Made by a program: the position numbers and the translations under genes. A stretch of 10,192 nt of DNA, taken from positions 1-10,192 of the forward strand of contig JARROD010000162.1 in assembly GCA_037384225.1 (NCBI GenBank). Reading direction: 5' to 3'. This DNA comes from JARROD01 sp037384225 (lineage in GTDB: Bacteria; Pseudomonadota; Gammaproteobacteria; Pseudomonadales; Cellvibrionaceae). Positions 1 through 8,000 of the stretch are shown piece after piece. Numbering within the stretch: the first letter of the stretch is position 1; the number at the start of each line of letters is the position of its first letter. The notes beneath the pieces were generated by a model that did no database searches, was not told where the DNA came from, and saw nothing but the letters and a program-made list of their open reading frames with translations.

Positions 1-208
1 CTTAATAAACAATATCACCACTTATAGACTGCGGCAGTAGTGTACATAGGATGGGATTAGATAAAAATTACTGGAAACCGGCAGCTACCGTCTTCTGTTT
101 ATAAGTATTCGTTTATTCACCCCTCACTTGGTGCTGATTCGAGCTCAAGCAACACCGCCAGGCGGGATGAGGGGGCAGCGAGAAGGATAAACAGGTAGGG
201 CTGGAACC

Positions 209-228
209 CGGGCATTTTTTAATGCCCG
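209..228 (-). terminator. Short hairpin overlapping the decarboxylase stop codon
   Basis: Eight-base perfect arms CGGGCATT / AATGCCCG flank a TTTT loop (plus strand), and the TAA stop of the leftward gene (219-221) lies at the loop. There is no clear U-run after the stem on the leftward transcript, so it is a weak candidate for an intrinsic terminator and may only protect the 3' end. Confidence 0.35.
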
Positions 229-1619
229 AGCCGTTCGATGGTTTCCCGGATATCACTTTCCGTTGTCAGCGGGTTGATGATACAGAGCCGAAATACAGTA
301 CGCCCCTTGAGGGAGGTTGAGGATACACAGGCAAACCCCGAATCCGCCAAAGCCTGAACACGCCGCTTATGCCCCTCGCCGGATTCCTGCCGCAAAGCAA
401 AACAGATAACGCCGATTTGTGCCGGGGTTACCACTTCCCACTTGTCCGGTTGTTGTCGCAGATAAGACTCGGCATACTCAGCCAGCGCAATACCCGCGTC
501 GATCGCCTCGCGAAACCGGGCTACCCCGTAAGTGCGCAAACTCAGCCACAGCTTCAGTGCGCGCGAGCGCCTGGTCAATTCAAGGCTGCGATTGCGAAAA
601 TCCACCTCACCCGCACCGGCTTCCGCATCCTTCAGGTACTCCGGGTTCATATTGAAACAGTGCTCAAGTACCCCTTTGCGGATTAACAGACAGCCCGCAT
701 CGTAGGGTTGAAACAGCCACTTGTGGGGGTCGAGTACCAGCGAGTCCGCACGCTCCATGCCGCGCAGGTAGTTGCGCCCCCGCTCTGTGAGCACGGCCGG
801 AGCACCGTAGGCACCGTCAATGTGAAACCACAGATTTTCCCGCGCACAGATATCCGCCAGTTCCGGCAGAGGGTCCACAGTACCCGCATTGGTGGTGCCC
901 GCCGTTGCCACCACCATAAACGGTCTGTTGCCCACCTGCTTATCCTCGGCTATAGCTGCCAGTAACGACGCTACAGGCAGCTTGAGCTCGGCGTCACTTT
1001 CCAGAATGCGGATATGCTCCGGCGGGAAACCCAGCTCTTTCAGGCCCCGCGGCAGGGAGGAATGGGTCTGGTCGCTCAGATACACAACACCTGTGCCGAG
1101 AGCCGCCCGTGCCGCGGCAAAGGCGGTGAGGCTGGCCATGGAACCGCCACTCACCAGAACACCCTCGAAGCCCTCGGGCAGGCCCATCAACTGGCGCAGC
1201 CAATCGATGACCACCAGCTCGATAGTGGCGGGGCCGGAGCCGCCCGCCCAGGAGGCCGCAATGGTGTTAAACCCCGTACCCAGCCAGTCCCCAAGCACAG
1301 CGGCAAAGGAACTGGGCCCCGGCACCCGGGCAAAATAGCGGGGATGGTCGCCACGCTGTTGATGCGGAAGCGCTACCTCGGCCAATAAAGCCAGAGAGGC
1401 CTCGACATCCAACGGCCGTTCCGGCAGGGAGCCGCCCAGCGTTTGCCTGAGCCAGGCAGCATCTCCCGTCAGAATGGCAGCTTCCCGATTCTTGTGCGCC
1501 AGCCGATCGACCACCATATCCACCACCCGGTACCCCAGGCGGCGCATCTCTTCGGCCTCCAAACCCAGACTGTCGGACGGGTAGAACAACTCCTCTTCAC
1601 TCACGCTGTCAGTCGTCAT
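219..1619 (-). CDS. Group II pyridoxal-phosphate-dependent amino acid decarboxylase (aromatic amino acid decarboxylase-like)
   Basis: A 466-residue cytoplasmic fold-type I PLP enzyme of the DOPA/tryptophan/glutamate decarboxylase superfamily, expected to convert an L-amino acid to its amine and CO2. The PLP lysine is K300 in the DPHKW motif (297-301), D268 in HIDGAYGA is the residue that pairs with the pyridine nitrogen, the phosphate-contacting SGGS lies at 157-160, and the ring-stacking histidine is probably H186 (DQTHSS). Length is typical of bacterial members (about 450-480). The ATG start is preceded by a purine-rich GGAGGAGAGGGG stretch in the 21-bp gap after the aldehyde dehydrogenase gene, so the two are almost certainly co-transcribed with this gene second. 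The motifs resemble aromatic amino acid decarboxylases more than GadB, but they do not fix the substrate; 2,4-diaminobutyrate-type or other activity remains possible. The family call is secure and the substrate is unknown. Confidence 0.93.
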   Translation of the reverse strand: MTTDSVSEEELFYPSDSLGLEAEEMRRLGYRVVDMVVDRLAHKNREAAILTGDAAWLRQTLGGSLPERPLDVEASLALLAEVALPHQQRGDHPRYFARVPGPSSFAAVLGDWLGTGFNTIAASWAGGSGPATIELVVIDWLRQLMGLPEGFEGVLVSGGSMASLTAFAAARAALGTGVVYLSDQTHSSLPRGLKELGFPPEHIRILESDAELKLPVASLLAAIAEDKQVGNRPFMVVATAGTTNAGTVDPLPELADICARENLWFHIDGAYGAPAVLTERGRNYLRGMERADSLVLDPHKWLFQPYDAGCLLIRKGVLEHCFNMNPEYLKDAEAGAGEVDFRNRSLELTRRSRALKLWLSLRTYGVARFREAIDAGIALAEYAESYLRQQPDKWEVVTPAQIGVICFALRQESGEGHKRRVQALADSGFACVSSTSLKGRTVFRLCIINPLTTESDIRETIERLGH

Positions 1620-1640
1620 AGCCGCCCCCCTCTCCTCCCA

Positions 1641-3200
1641 TTAAATATCAAACTCAATGCCCTGGGCCAAAGGCAGTTCCGTCGAGTAGTTCACAGTGGA
1701 CGTGACGCGGCGCATATACCCTTTCCAGGCGTCGGAACCGGATTCACGGCCACCGCCGGTTTCCTTTTCGCCGCCAAAGGCACCGCCAATTTCCGCCCCG
1801 CTGGTGCCGATATTGACGTTGGCAATGCCACAGTCGCTGCCGATGGCGGATACAAATGTTTCCGCTTCTCGCATATCGTTGGTAAAAATGGCGGAGGATA
1901 AACCCTGGGGTACATCGTTTTGCAACCCAATCGCCTCGTGCAGATCGGTGTAAGGGTAGACATAGAGAATCGGTGCAAAGGTCTCGTGCTGAACCGTCTG
2001 CCCGGATGCCGGCATTTCGACAATCGCGGGCTGGACGTAATAGGCAGCGGGATATTCGTCGGCCAATACGCGCTCGCCACCGGTAATTGTCCCGCCTGTA
2101 ACGGCCTGTAAGGCCGCCTGCATATTATCGAAAGCGGCTTCATCGATAAGCGGCCCCACCAATGTATCCGCGGCGAGGGGATTGCCAATGCGGATGCCCT
2201 GGTAAGCTTTTTTCAGCGCCGGCACCAGCTCGCCGTAAATGGATTCGTGCACCAGCAGACGGCGCGTTGAGGTGCAGCGCTGCCCGGCGGTGCCCACGGC
2301 ACCGAACAGAATCGCGCGCATGGCCATATCGAGATCGGCACTGGGGCACACGATAATAGCATTGTTGCCGCCGAGTTCCAGAATGGAGCGGCCGAAGCGC
2401 TCGGCCACCACCGGGCCTACCGTGCGGCCCATGGCGGTACTGCCGGTGGCGCTGATCACTGGGACCCGTCTGTCGCTACACAAGCGGGCACCGATAGTGG
2501 CATCGCCGATCAGCACCTGGGATAAGCCGTCCGGTACGGCGCCCACTTCACTGGCCGCCTCTTCAAACAACTTTTGGCAGGCAATTGAGATAATGGGGGT
2601 TTTCTCCGAGGGCTTCCAGATAATGCTGTTACCACAGACCACGGCCAGGGCGGCATTCCAGCTCCACACCGCGACCGGGAAATTGAACGCCGAGATAATG
2701 CCCACGGGGCCAATGGGGTGCCAGATTTCGTTCATACGATGCCCCGGGCGCTCGGAGGCGATGGTCAGCCCATGGAGTTGGCGGGAAAGGCCCACGGCAA
2801 GGTCACAGATGTCGATCATTTCCTGCACTTCACCGAGCCCTTCCTGGTAGATCTTGCCGCACTCGAGGGTAACCAGGGCGCCCAGCGCCTCTTTGTGCTC
2901 TCTGAGTTTGTTGCCCAGCACGCGGATCAGTTCACCGCGCTTTGGCGCGGGCACCCGTTTCCAGCGCTGAAAGGCTTCTGTGGATTTCGCAATGATGGCA
3001 TCGGTCTGGTCGACACTGTGGGTCGTTACACGGCCGATCTCCTTGCCGTCGATCGGGCTGGTCACACTCAGGTCGCCCTGATTCAGCGCCTGGGCGTCCA
3101 GCCCGAGTTTGTCTAAAACATCTGTCAGCTTCACTTTGCTAGTGTCCCCTGAATGGCTTGTGAAAGTAGGTTCCGGGAGCCTGTCCGGAGAGGCGCTCAC
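1641..3200 (-). CDS. amaB: ALDH7-family (antiquitin/AmaB-like) L-alpha-aminoadipate semialdehyde dehydrogenase
   Basis: An NAD-dependent aldehyde dehydrogenase, 519 residues from the outermost GTG. The catalytic cysteine is C309 (GQRCTS), the general base E275 (ELGG), the oxyanion asparagine N173 (FNFP), and the cofactor segment GSTAMG lies at 253-258. The C-terminal GTSGAEIGGAFGGEKETGGG and a final LAQGIEF are hallmarks of the ALDH7/antiquitin branch. E120 and R308 line up with the residues that bind the aminoadipate moiety in human ALDH7A1. Expected reaction: alpha-aminoadipate semialdehyde (from piperideine-6-carboxylate) to alpha-aminoadipate in lysine/pipecolate degradation. The 22 N-terminal residues look extra: an in-frame GTG at 3134 would give 497 residues, the usual AmaB length, with an AGGGGA about 10 bases upstream, whereas GTG 3200 has GAGG 7 bases upstream. 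Either start is possible. It is divergent from the AmaA-like oxidase and is first gene of a pair with the decarboxylase. Confidence 0.9.
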   Translation of the reverse strand: MSASPDRLPEPTFTSHSGDTSKVKLTDVLDKLGLDAQALNQGDLSVTSPIDGKEIGRVTTHSVDQTDAIIAKSTEAFQRWKRVPAPKRGELIRVLGNKLREHKEALGALVTLECGKIYQEGLGEVQEMIDICDLAVGLSRQLHGLTIASERPGHRMNEIWHPIGPVGIISAFNFPVAVWSWNAALAVVCGNSIIWKPSEKTPIISIACQKLFEEAASEVGAVPDGLSQVLIGDATIGARLCSDRRVPVISATGSTAMGRTVGPVVAERFGRSILELGGNNAIIVCPSADLDMAMRAILFGAVGTAGQRCTSTRRLLVHESIYGELVPALKKAYQGIRIGNPLAADTLVGPLIDEAAFDNMQAALQAVTGGTITGGERVLADEYPAAYYVQPAIVEMPASGQTVQHETFAPILYVYPYTDLHEAIGLQNDVPQGLSSAIFTNDMREAETFVSAIGSDCGIANVNIGTSGAEIGGAFGGEKETGGGRESGSDAWKGYMRRVTSTVNYSTELPLAQGIEFDI

Positions 3201-3430
3201 GGAGCCGCCTCAGTGGAGCACAGGTGCGGCGGGGCTGTAAAACGACTATTGCTCACAAGGATATGATTTATTGGCAATAGCGCGCGATGCCTGAGACCAG
3301 CCTGGCTATTTTGCCCAGTTCCCACCCATGAGCTTTAGTCACAAGTTTGTACCAAATACGCGCTAACGCCCAGTGACCTTATGATGCAATACTTGCCTGC
3401 ACGCTTCTTGCAGTTTTCTAAAGATGGCGA
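3201..3430. promoter_or_regulatory. Divergent promoter region between amaB-like and amaA-like genes
   Basis: This 230-bp gap is the only place from which both arms of the catabolic block can be transcribed. It contains a 7-bp inverted repeat, CTATTGC (3246-3252) and GCAATAG (3274-3280), with a 21-base loop; this could be a regulator site but is short enough to be chance. I could not identify a convincing -35/-10 pair in either direction. If the nearby LysR regulator controls this block, its site should lie here. Confidence 0.45.
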
Positions 3431-4735
3431 ATGGCCACTAAGGAGTTGGATGTGACCAACGGCGCGTTTTCAAGCAATCTCTGGCGCAATACCGCTGGGG
3501 AGGCCCTCGAGCATACCACCCTGAACGAAGATCAGGTTGTGGATACGGTAATCATCGGCGGCGGCTTCACCGGCGTATCAGCGGCCCTGGAACTGGCGCA
3601 ACAGGGTTGCCATGTGACGCTGCTGGAAGCCAATGATATTGGCTATGGCGGTTCCGGTAGAAACGTAGGGCTGGTCAATGCCGGGCTCTGGATGGAGCCG
3701 GAAAAAATTGAAAAAAGGCTGGGTAAAACCGCCGGCGAGAAAATCAACACCATGCTGGCCAGAGGGCCGGAGCTGGTATTCGCCAATATCGAGCGCTTCG
3801 GGATCGATTGTGAACTTACCCGGACAGGCACCTTGCACTGCGCCCATTCGGCCAGGGGATTATCCAACCTGAAGGATCGTTTAAGACAGTACCAGGCGAG
3901 AGGGTTACAGGCCGAATTACTGAGCCGGGAAGCAACGGCCGCTAAAACGGGTACATCACTGTATCGGGGTGCAATCTGGCACCCGAGTATGGGGACCATT
4001 CAGCCGCTTGCCTATATTCGCGGCCTGACTCGCGCCGCTGTGTCCGCCGGGGCGTCTGTTTACCAGGACACGCCTGTTGTATCGATAGGACGAGCGGGAA
4101 GCCGCTGGCGGGTTCGCACGCCAACGAATACGGTCGAGGCCAATGGAATTCTTCTGGCAACCAATGCCTATCATCGGGATTTATCGGTCGCCAACGCCAC
4201 CCCTCAATATACGCCCGTGTACTTTTTTCAAGCGGCAACCCGGCCGTTACCGGAGGCGGCATCAGCGGGCATTTTGCCGGAACGTCAGGGGTGTTGGGAT
4301 ACGGCCACCATTATGACCTCTCTCAGGCGGGATCGGGCCGGGAGGTTGATTATCGGCGCGGTGGGTAATATAGAAGGCGCCACCCGCGGCATCCACTATC
4401 AGTGGGCTAAACACAGGTTGCGCCGGATGTTCCCCTGCCTGGAAACTGTCGATTTCGAGTATGCCTGGCACGGGCGCATCGCGTACGCGGCGGATCATGT
4501 GCCTCATCTCGTCAAATTTGGCCCCCACGCCTTGAGTGTCTTCGGTTATAGTGGCCGGGGTATCGGGCCGGGGGCCGTGTTCGGCAAAGCCGCTGCCGAG
4601 TATCTGTTGAGTGGCGACGAGACGGTGTTGCCCCTGAAGCCCTCCACCGCATACCGCGAAAGCTTTACCGCGTTGAAGAGTCACTATTACGAGTTTGGCG
4701 CTTCCACCATGCATGGAGTGACGCGGTTGATTTGA
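3431..4735 (+). CDS. amaA: FAD-dependent amine/imino-acid oxidase, DAO family (AmaA-like L-pipecolate oxidase)
   Basis: A 434-residue D-amino-acid-oxidase-superfamily flavoprotein. The N-terminal dinucleotide-binding fold has VIIGGGFTG (41-48), an acidic end of strand 2 at E66, and GYGGSGRN (71-78), which contacts FAD. The C-terminal FAD segment is GYSGRGIGPG (372-381) after WHGRIAYAADHVPHL. Length matches Pseudomonas AmaA (about 430), which oxidises L-pipecolate to piperideine-6-carboxylate; the next enzyme in that route is encoded divergently (AmaB-like), supporting this role. The wider family includes gamma-glutamylputrescine oxidase (PuuB/OrdL-like), and with a decarboxylase in the block an amine substrate cannot be excluded. 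Start: ATG 3431 has only a weak ribosome site, while a perfect AAGGAG at 3440-3445 sits 6 bases before an in-frame GTG at 3452, so translation may really begin there (427 residues). Confidence 0.85.
   Translation: MATKELDVTNGAFSSNLWRNTAGEALEHTTLNEDQVVDTVIIGGGFTGVSAALELAQQGCHVTLLEANDIGYGGSGRNVGLVNAGLWMEPEKIEKRLGKTAGEKINTMLARGPELVFANIERFGIDCELTRTGTLHCAHSARGLSNLKDRLRQYQARGLQAELLSREATAAKTGTSLYRGAIWHPSMGTIQPLAYIRGLTRAAVSAGASVYQDTPVVSIGRAGSRWRVRTPTNTVEANGILLATNAYHRDLSVANATPQYTPVYFFQAATRPLPEAASAGILPERQGCWDTATIMTSLRRDRAGRLIIGAVGNIEGATRGIHYQWAKHRLRRMFPCLETVDFEYAWHGRIAYAADHVPHLVKFGPHALSVFGYSGRGIGPGAVFGKAAAEYLLSGDETVLPLKPSTAYRESFTALKSHYYEFGASTMHGVTRLI
3440..3454 (+). promoter_or_regulatory. Shine-Dalgarno site pointing to an alternative GTG start of the amaA-like gene
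   Basis: A perfect AAGGAG (3440-3445) lies 6 bases before GTG 3452-3454, in frame with the oxidase. If used, codons 1-7 of the longer reading are untranslated leader. The region before the FAD-binding fold is not conserved enough, from sequence alone, to decide between the two starts. Confidence 0.5.
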
Positions 4736-4742
4736 TCAATTA

Positions 4743-4796
4743 TACCCGTAGCGGATAGGATTTAGGTGGTCCCCTACATCCTATCCGCTACGGGTA
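4743..4796. repeat. Long near-perfect inverted repeat (hairpin) between oxidase and symporter genes
   Basis: Arms 4744-4766 and 4773-4795 are reverse complements at 22 of 23 positions (only mismatch T4762 against C4777), with the 6-base loop TGGTCC; a further T-A pair (4743/4796) closes the stem. It lies 8 bases after the oxidase stop and 19 bases before the symporter start. No U-run follows on either strand, so it is not a classic intrinsic terminator. It could be a REP-like extragenic palindrome, a 3'-end stabiliser of the oxidase mRNA, or a partial terminator lowering symporter expression. No second copy was seen in the window. Confidence 0.8.
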
Positions 4797-4814
4797 ATAG
4801 AGGCTTAGAGAATA

Positions 4815-6224
4815 ATGATAACGCCCAACATTGAGCAGAGTGCAGAATCCGAGCAGCCACCTGGCGCTGCATTTTCCGGCGTCAAGCCCGCGCAAACAGG
4901 CTGGTCGTCCCAAACCGCCTTTATTTTTGCGTCGATAGGCTTTGCGGTCGGTTTGGGCAATATCTGGCGATTTCCCTACATGGTGGGTGAAAACGGCGGC
5001 TCGGCGTTTGTGCTGGTTTACCTCCTGTGTGTGTTCATTATTGGCATGCCAATACTGGTAGCCGAATTGATGATTGGGCGAATCGGCAGAGGCTCCTGTT
5101 CAACTGCAGTGCTTCAAACGGCACTGCAGGAGAACAGGTCTCCACGTTGGCGGAGCATGGGCTACCTCAATATGCTGGCCGCATTTCTGGTAACCCTGAT
5201 TTACAGCGGCATCGTGGGCTGGGTGCTCTACTATCTCTACAAATCCGTGTTCACGGGGTTCAGTGCATTTGATGCAAGCACGTCAGCCGCTGCCTATAAA
5301 GCGATGCTGCAGGACAATGTGGTTATGATTTTCTGGTGCTGGACGGGGCTGGCTATTACGGCGGGCATTGCCTTTCTCGGCCTCAAAGGCGGTATTGAGC
5401 GCGCGGTATCGGTAATGATCCCGGTGTTATTGATCGTAATGGTGCTACTGGCTGGTTATGGGGTGCTCAGCGAAGGGTTTATGCCCGCCGTCAGCTACTT
5501 GTTCGAAGCGGATTTCAGCAAGCTGAGCGGCTCGGTCTTTCTGGCCGCCATCGGTCAGGCCTTTTTCTCTATTGGCGTCGGCCTCGCAGGGATGATGACT
5601 TACGGAAGTTATCTGCCTAAAAGCTTCAACATCCCCGCGGGCGCGGGAGTCATTATTGCTGCGGACACACTTATCGCCCTCTTGGCGGGATTGGTTATTT
5701 TTCCGCTGGTTTTTACCTTTGGGTTAAACCCCGCCAGTGGCCCCGGGTTGATTTTCGAAACCCTACCCATCGCCTTCGCCCAGATGCCGATAGGCCGTTT
5801 ATTCAGTATTTTGTTCTTCCTGTCGCTATCGAGTGCGGCCATTACGACAATGATTGGATTTGTGGAATCGCTCACGGCCTTTCTTATGGATGAGTTGAAT
5901 ATTTCCCGGCATGGAGCGGCAATAATCGTTTTTTCCGCAATAGCTATTTTCAGTATGCTCTCCATTTTTTCCTACAATATTCTTTCGAACCTGAACGTTT
6001 TTGGAAAAGATTTCAATACCCTTGTGGATGCGGCTGTCAATAACATCCTGTTGCCTCTTGGTGGTTTTCTGATTGTGATTTTCGCCGCCTGGTTTATCTC
6101 GCGTCGCACCCTGATGGACCAACTCGGGTTGGGGCGTACGGGTTTTCGATTGTGGCTTTTTGCAGCGCGTTTTGTAGCACCTGTCGCCATTATTATGATC
6201 GCCGCTTTCAGTATAGCGGAGTAA
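4815..6224 (+). CDS. Neurotransmitter:sodium symporter (NSS/SNF) family amino acid transporter
   Basis: A 469-residue inner-membrane protein of the LeuT-fold NSS family, predicted to import an amino acid or amine with Na+. Eleven hydrophobic segments are visible, as in bacterial MhsT/Tyt1-type members. TM1 carries the signature AVGLGNIWRFPY (about residues 44-55), whose unwound centre binds substrate and Na+. TM6 has AFFSIGVGLAG, corresponding to the second unwound helix, and TM8 the small-residue stretch LSSAAITT that typically forms the Na2 site. A hydrophilic N-terminus of about 30 residues precedes TM1. The ribosome site before the ATG is weak (AGAG, 4 bases). It lies downstream of the oxidase on the same strand, 79 bp away across a hairpin, so it is probably part of the same regulon and the likely importer for that pathway's substrate. 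Which substrate (lysine, pipecolate, an aromatic amino acid) cannot be read from sequence. Confidence 0.93.
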   Translation: MITPNIEQSAESEQPPGAAFSGVKPAQTGWSSQTAFIFASIGFAVGLGNIWRFPYMVGENGGSAFVLVYLLCVFIIGMPILVAELMIGRIGRGSCSTAVLQTALQENRSPRWRSMGYLNMLAAFLVTLIYSGIVGWVLYYLYKSVFTGFSAFDASTSAAAYKAMLQDNVVMIFWCWTGLAITAGIAFLGLKGGIERAVSVMIPVLLIVMVLLAGYGVLSEGFMPAVSYLFEADFSKLSGSVFLAAIGQAFFSIGVGLAGMMTYGSYLPKSFNIPAGAGVIIAADTLIALLAGLVIFPLVFTFGLNPASGPGLIFETLPIAFAQMPIGRLFSILFFLSLSSAAITTMIGFVESLTAFLMDELNISRHGAAIIVFSAIAIFSMLSIFSYNILSNLNVFGKDFNTLVDAAVNNILLPLGGFLIVIFAAWFISRRTLMDQLGLGRTGFRLWLFAARFVAPVAIIMIAAFSIAE

Positions 6225-7139
6225 TCAAGCACTATCGGCTGGAGAGGCGTCGGCAGCTTCGGCCCCTCTCAGCCAGTCGTAAAGTTTACTCAGTACTGTC
6301 AAATGGCTGGTGTCATTCGGCCAAACCAGATAATAGGCACCTTCGCTTTCAATGCACGCATTCAAGGGGGAAACCAGAGAGCCGCTTGCAAGTTGCCGTG
6401 ACAACATCAGTTCTGGAACAAGTGCAAGCCCCATACCACATTGCGCGGCCCTGATGGCGATATTGAACTGATCGATCATCATGCCTGTCAGATAATCAAA
6501 TTCCACACCCTGCGCCCTGAGCCAGGATTCCCATGCATCCGGCCTGATGGTCAGGTGTAAAAGGGGCACTTCCAAAACGGCCCGCGGGCAATCCAGAGGG
6601 TATTTATTCAAAAAATCCGCAGAGCACACGGGTATCAGTTTTTCCTTCGTTAAAAACCGGGTTTCGGCGTTGTCCCAGCGATGGTCGCCAAAATGAATGG
6701 CAACATCGAGGGTTTCCTTATGAAAGTCAAAGGGTTCAGTGTAGGTGGTCAAATTGATTTTTATATCCGGGTGTCGTTCCAGGAAGCTGGATAACCTGGG
6801 CAGCAGCCAATGCTCGCCCAGGGAAGGAAAAATCGCCAGGTTGAGTGTTCTCTTTTCGGGGCTGGCTCTCAGGTTTATGGATGCATTGGCTATCAGGAGC
6901 AGCGCATCTCTGACGGTTTTCGCATACTGCTCTCCCGCTTCGGTGATGCGCACGGTTTTCCGGTCACGCACAAATAATTCATGCTCCAGCTGAGATTCAA
7001 GGCATTTTATCTGCCGGCTTACAGCACTTTGGCTCAAACAGAGTTCTTCCGCGGCGGCGGAGAAACTGCCCCGCCTGGCTGCCGCTTCGAATATGCTGAG
7101 CATGCTGAGAGAGGGTAGAAATCGTTTGGGTGCAAGCAT
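6225..7139 (-). CDS. LysR-type transcriptional regulator (GcvA-like)
   Basis: A LysR regulator with an N-terminal winged helix-turn-helix (GSFSAAAEELCLSQSAVSRQIK and the LESQL linker start, within the first 50 residues) followed by a periplasmic-binding-protein-like effector domain. The FLPSLSMLSIFEAAARRGSF opening is typical of the GcvA-like subgroup. I chose the ATG at 7139 (304 residues, normal LysR length; GGCGGA 8 bases upstream). The open frame extends to an ATG at 7202 (325 residues), which has no good ribosome site. Its TGA stop begins at the base right after the symporter's stop, so the two convergent genes abut with zero spacing. LysR proteins usually control adjacent genes, so the symporter/oxidase/dehydrogenase block is the natural target, although here the gene is convergent with it rather than divergent. 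The effector is unknown. Confidence 0.93.
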   Translation of the reverse strand: MLAPKRFLPSLSMLSIFEAAARRGSFSAAAEELCLSQSAVSRQIKCLESQLEHELFVRDRKTVRITEAGEQYAKTVRDALLLIANASINLRASPEKRTLNLAIFPSLGEHWLLPRLSSFLERHPDIKINLTTYTEPFDFHKETLDVAIHFGDHRWDNAETRFLTKEKLIPVCSADFLNKYPLDCPRAVLEVPLLHLTIRPDAWESWLRAQGVEFDYLTGMMIDQFNIAIRAAQCGMGLALVPELMLSRQLASGSLVSPLNACIESEGAYYLVWPNDTSHLTVLSKLYDWLRGAEAADASPADSA

Positions 7140-7202
7140 ATCGGGGATCCGCCGTGTCTCATCGTTCAAAATAAACTGATATTTATTATGGCATTTGGAC
7201 AT

Positions 7203-7377
7203 TCATAGGTAGAACATAAAAATGAAACAAGAACAACCAGGATTCAGACTCTGTGAAGCCAAAATCGACCCGGCGGTGTGTTCAGGGACGATGATGGCAG
7301 CCGCTACCTCTACCGGAAAAATAGGGAGCGGAATATAACTCATCCTAAGGCCCTGTGGTCGTCAGGCGGGAAGCCGC
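7203..7377. other. Intergenic region between LysR and MarR genes
   Basis: This 175-bp gap holds the LysR promoter and the MarR 3' end. An open frame of 38 codons begins at ATG 7222 on the plus strand but has no recognisable product and no strong ribosome site, so I do not call it a gene. Confidence 0.4.
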
Positions 7378-7379
7378 CT
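7364..7379 (-). terminator. Small hairpin at the MarR gene stop codon
   Basis: AGGCGG / CCGCCT arms (7364-7369, 7374-7379) with a GAAG loop overlap the TAG stop of the leftward MarR gene. There is no U-run after it, so it is weak as an intrinsic terminator. Placement across the stop codon mirrors the hairpin at the decarboxylase stop. Confidence 0.3.
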
Positions 7380-7827
7380 AATCCTTATAGATCTTTTGCA
7401 ACAACCTGATCAGGGTCTTGCACTCACCGGCGGTAAGGTTGCGGGTGAGCCGGGGATCCAATTCATTAACAAATGTATTCAATATCTCGGTTATAAATTT
7501 GTCGCCCGCTTTGGTGATAAAGAGCCCCTTGTGTCGCCGGTCGAATTCCGCCTGGTGCCGTTCAAGCAGTCCGCGCTCTTCCAGGTCGGCGGTCAGCTTC
7601 GCCATCAGTGATCGCTCCATGCTGGTGAAGTCGGCGATGGTCGCGGGCGATATTCCGGGGTTGCGTTGGGTCAGAGCCAGAATGGTCGTCTGTTGACTCT
7701 TGATGCCAAATCGTTTGCCGTAGTGAGCAAAAACCCGTGAAAAATAAGAGTAGGCCCGATGGATATGATAACCGAGGTTATTGGGCATCTCTCCGTAGTC
7801 GATAGCGTCTTTTTTATCCCTGCTCAT
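7378..7827 (-). CDS. MarR-family transcriptional regulator
   Basis: A 149-residue winged-helix repressor of the MarR family. After an N-terminal dimerisation helix come the recognition region (ISPATIADFTSMERSLMAKL) and the beta wing with its conserved DRRHKG, then a C-terminal dimerisation helix. I chose ATG 7827 because it gives the standard MarR length. The frame stays open upstream to a TTG at 8022 that lies inside the palindromic operator, and passes another ATG at 7926; the intervening sequence has no MarR-like features and ATG 7827 has no clear Shine-Dalgarno site, so the start is uncertain. The gene is divergent from the broken tannase/feruloyl esterase gene. Many MarR proteins repress divergent genes for aromatic-acid metabolism and are released by phenolic ligands, so control of that esterase and of itself is the likely role (inference). 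Confidence 0.9.
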   Translation of the reverse strand: MSRDKKDAIDYGEMPNNLGYHIHRAYSYFSRVFAHYGKRFGIKSQQTTILALTQRNPGISPATIADFTSMERSLMAKLTADLEERGLLERHQAEFDRRHKGLFITKAGDKFITEILNTFVNELDPRLTRNLTAGECKTLIRLLQKIYKD

Positions 7828-8000
7828 GAGTTGATAACGGTCGGTAATCTGTAGTCGGTGGTTGGTAATCAGCGAGGCTCGCTGCAAGTTCAGGTCCGCT
7901 GTGGATTGCGGCGCATAATGCAACATCTCCAGGTTTTTTTGAAGCGCCGGCGATGAAACTGGAGCGATTTTGCACACACTCAGATAGTTGACGCCGACTT

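Noticed and set aside
52..105. A 17-codon open frame from ATG 52
   Set aside because: Too short, no recognisable product; the first 218 bases show no supported gene or element.
889..1388. Long plus-strand open frames opposite the decarboxylase
   Set aside because: They are antisense shadows of a clear PLP-enzyme gene; the translations show no domain features.
2239..2850. A 203-codon plus-strand open frame opposite the aldehyde dehydrogenase
   Set aside because: Antisense shadow of conserved ALDH7 coding sequence with no family resemblance of its own.
7222..7338. A 38-codon plus-strand open frame between the LysR and MarR genes
   Set aside because: No recognisable motif, no strong ribosome site, and it occupies the LysR promoter region; length is within chance.
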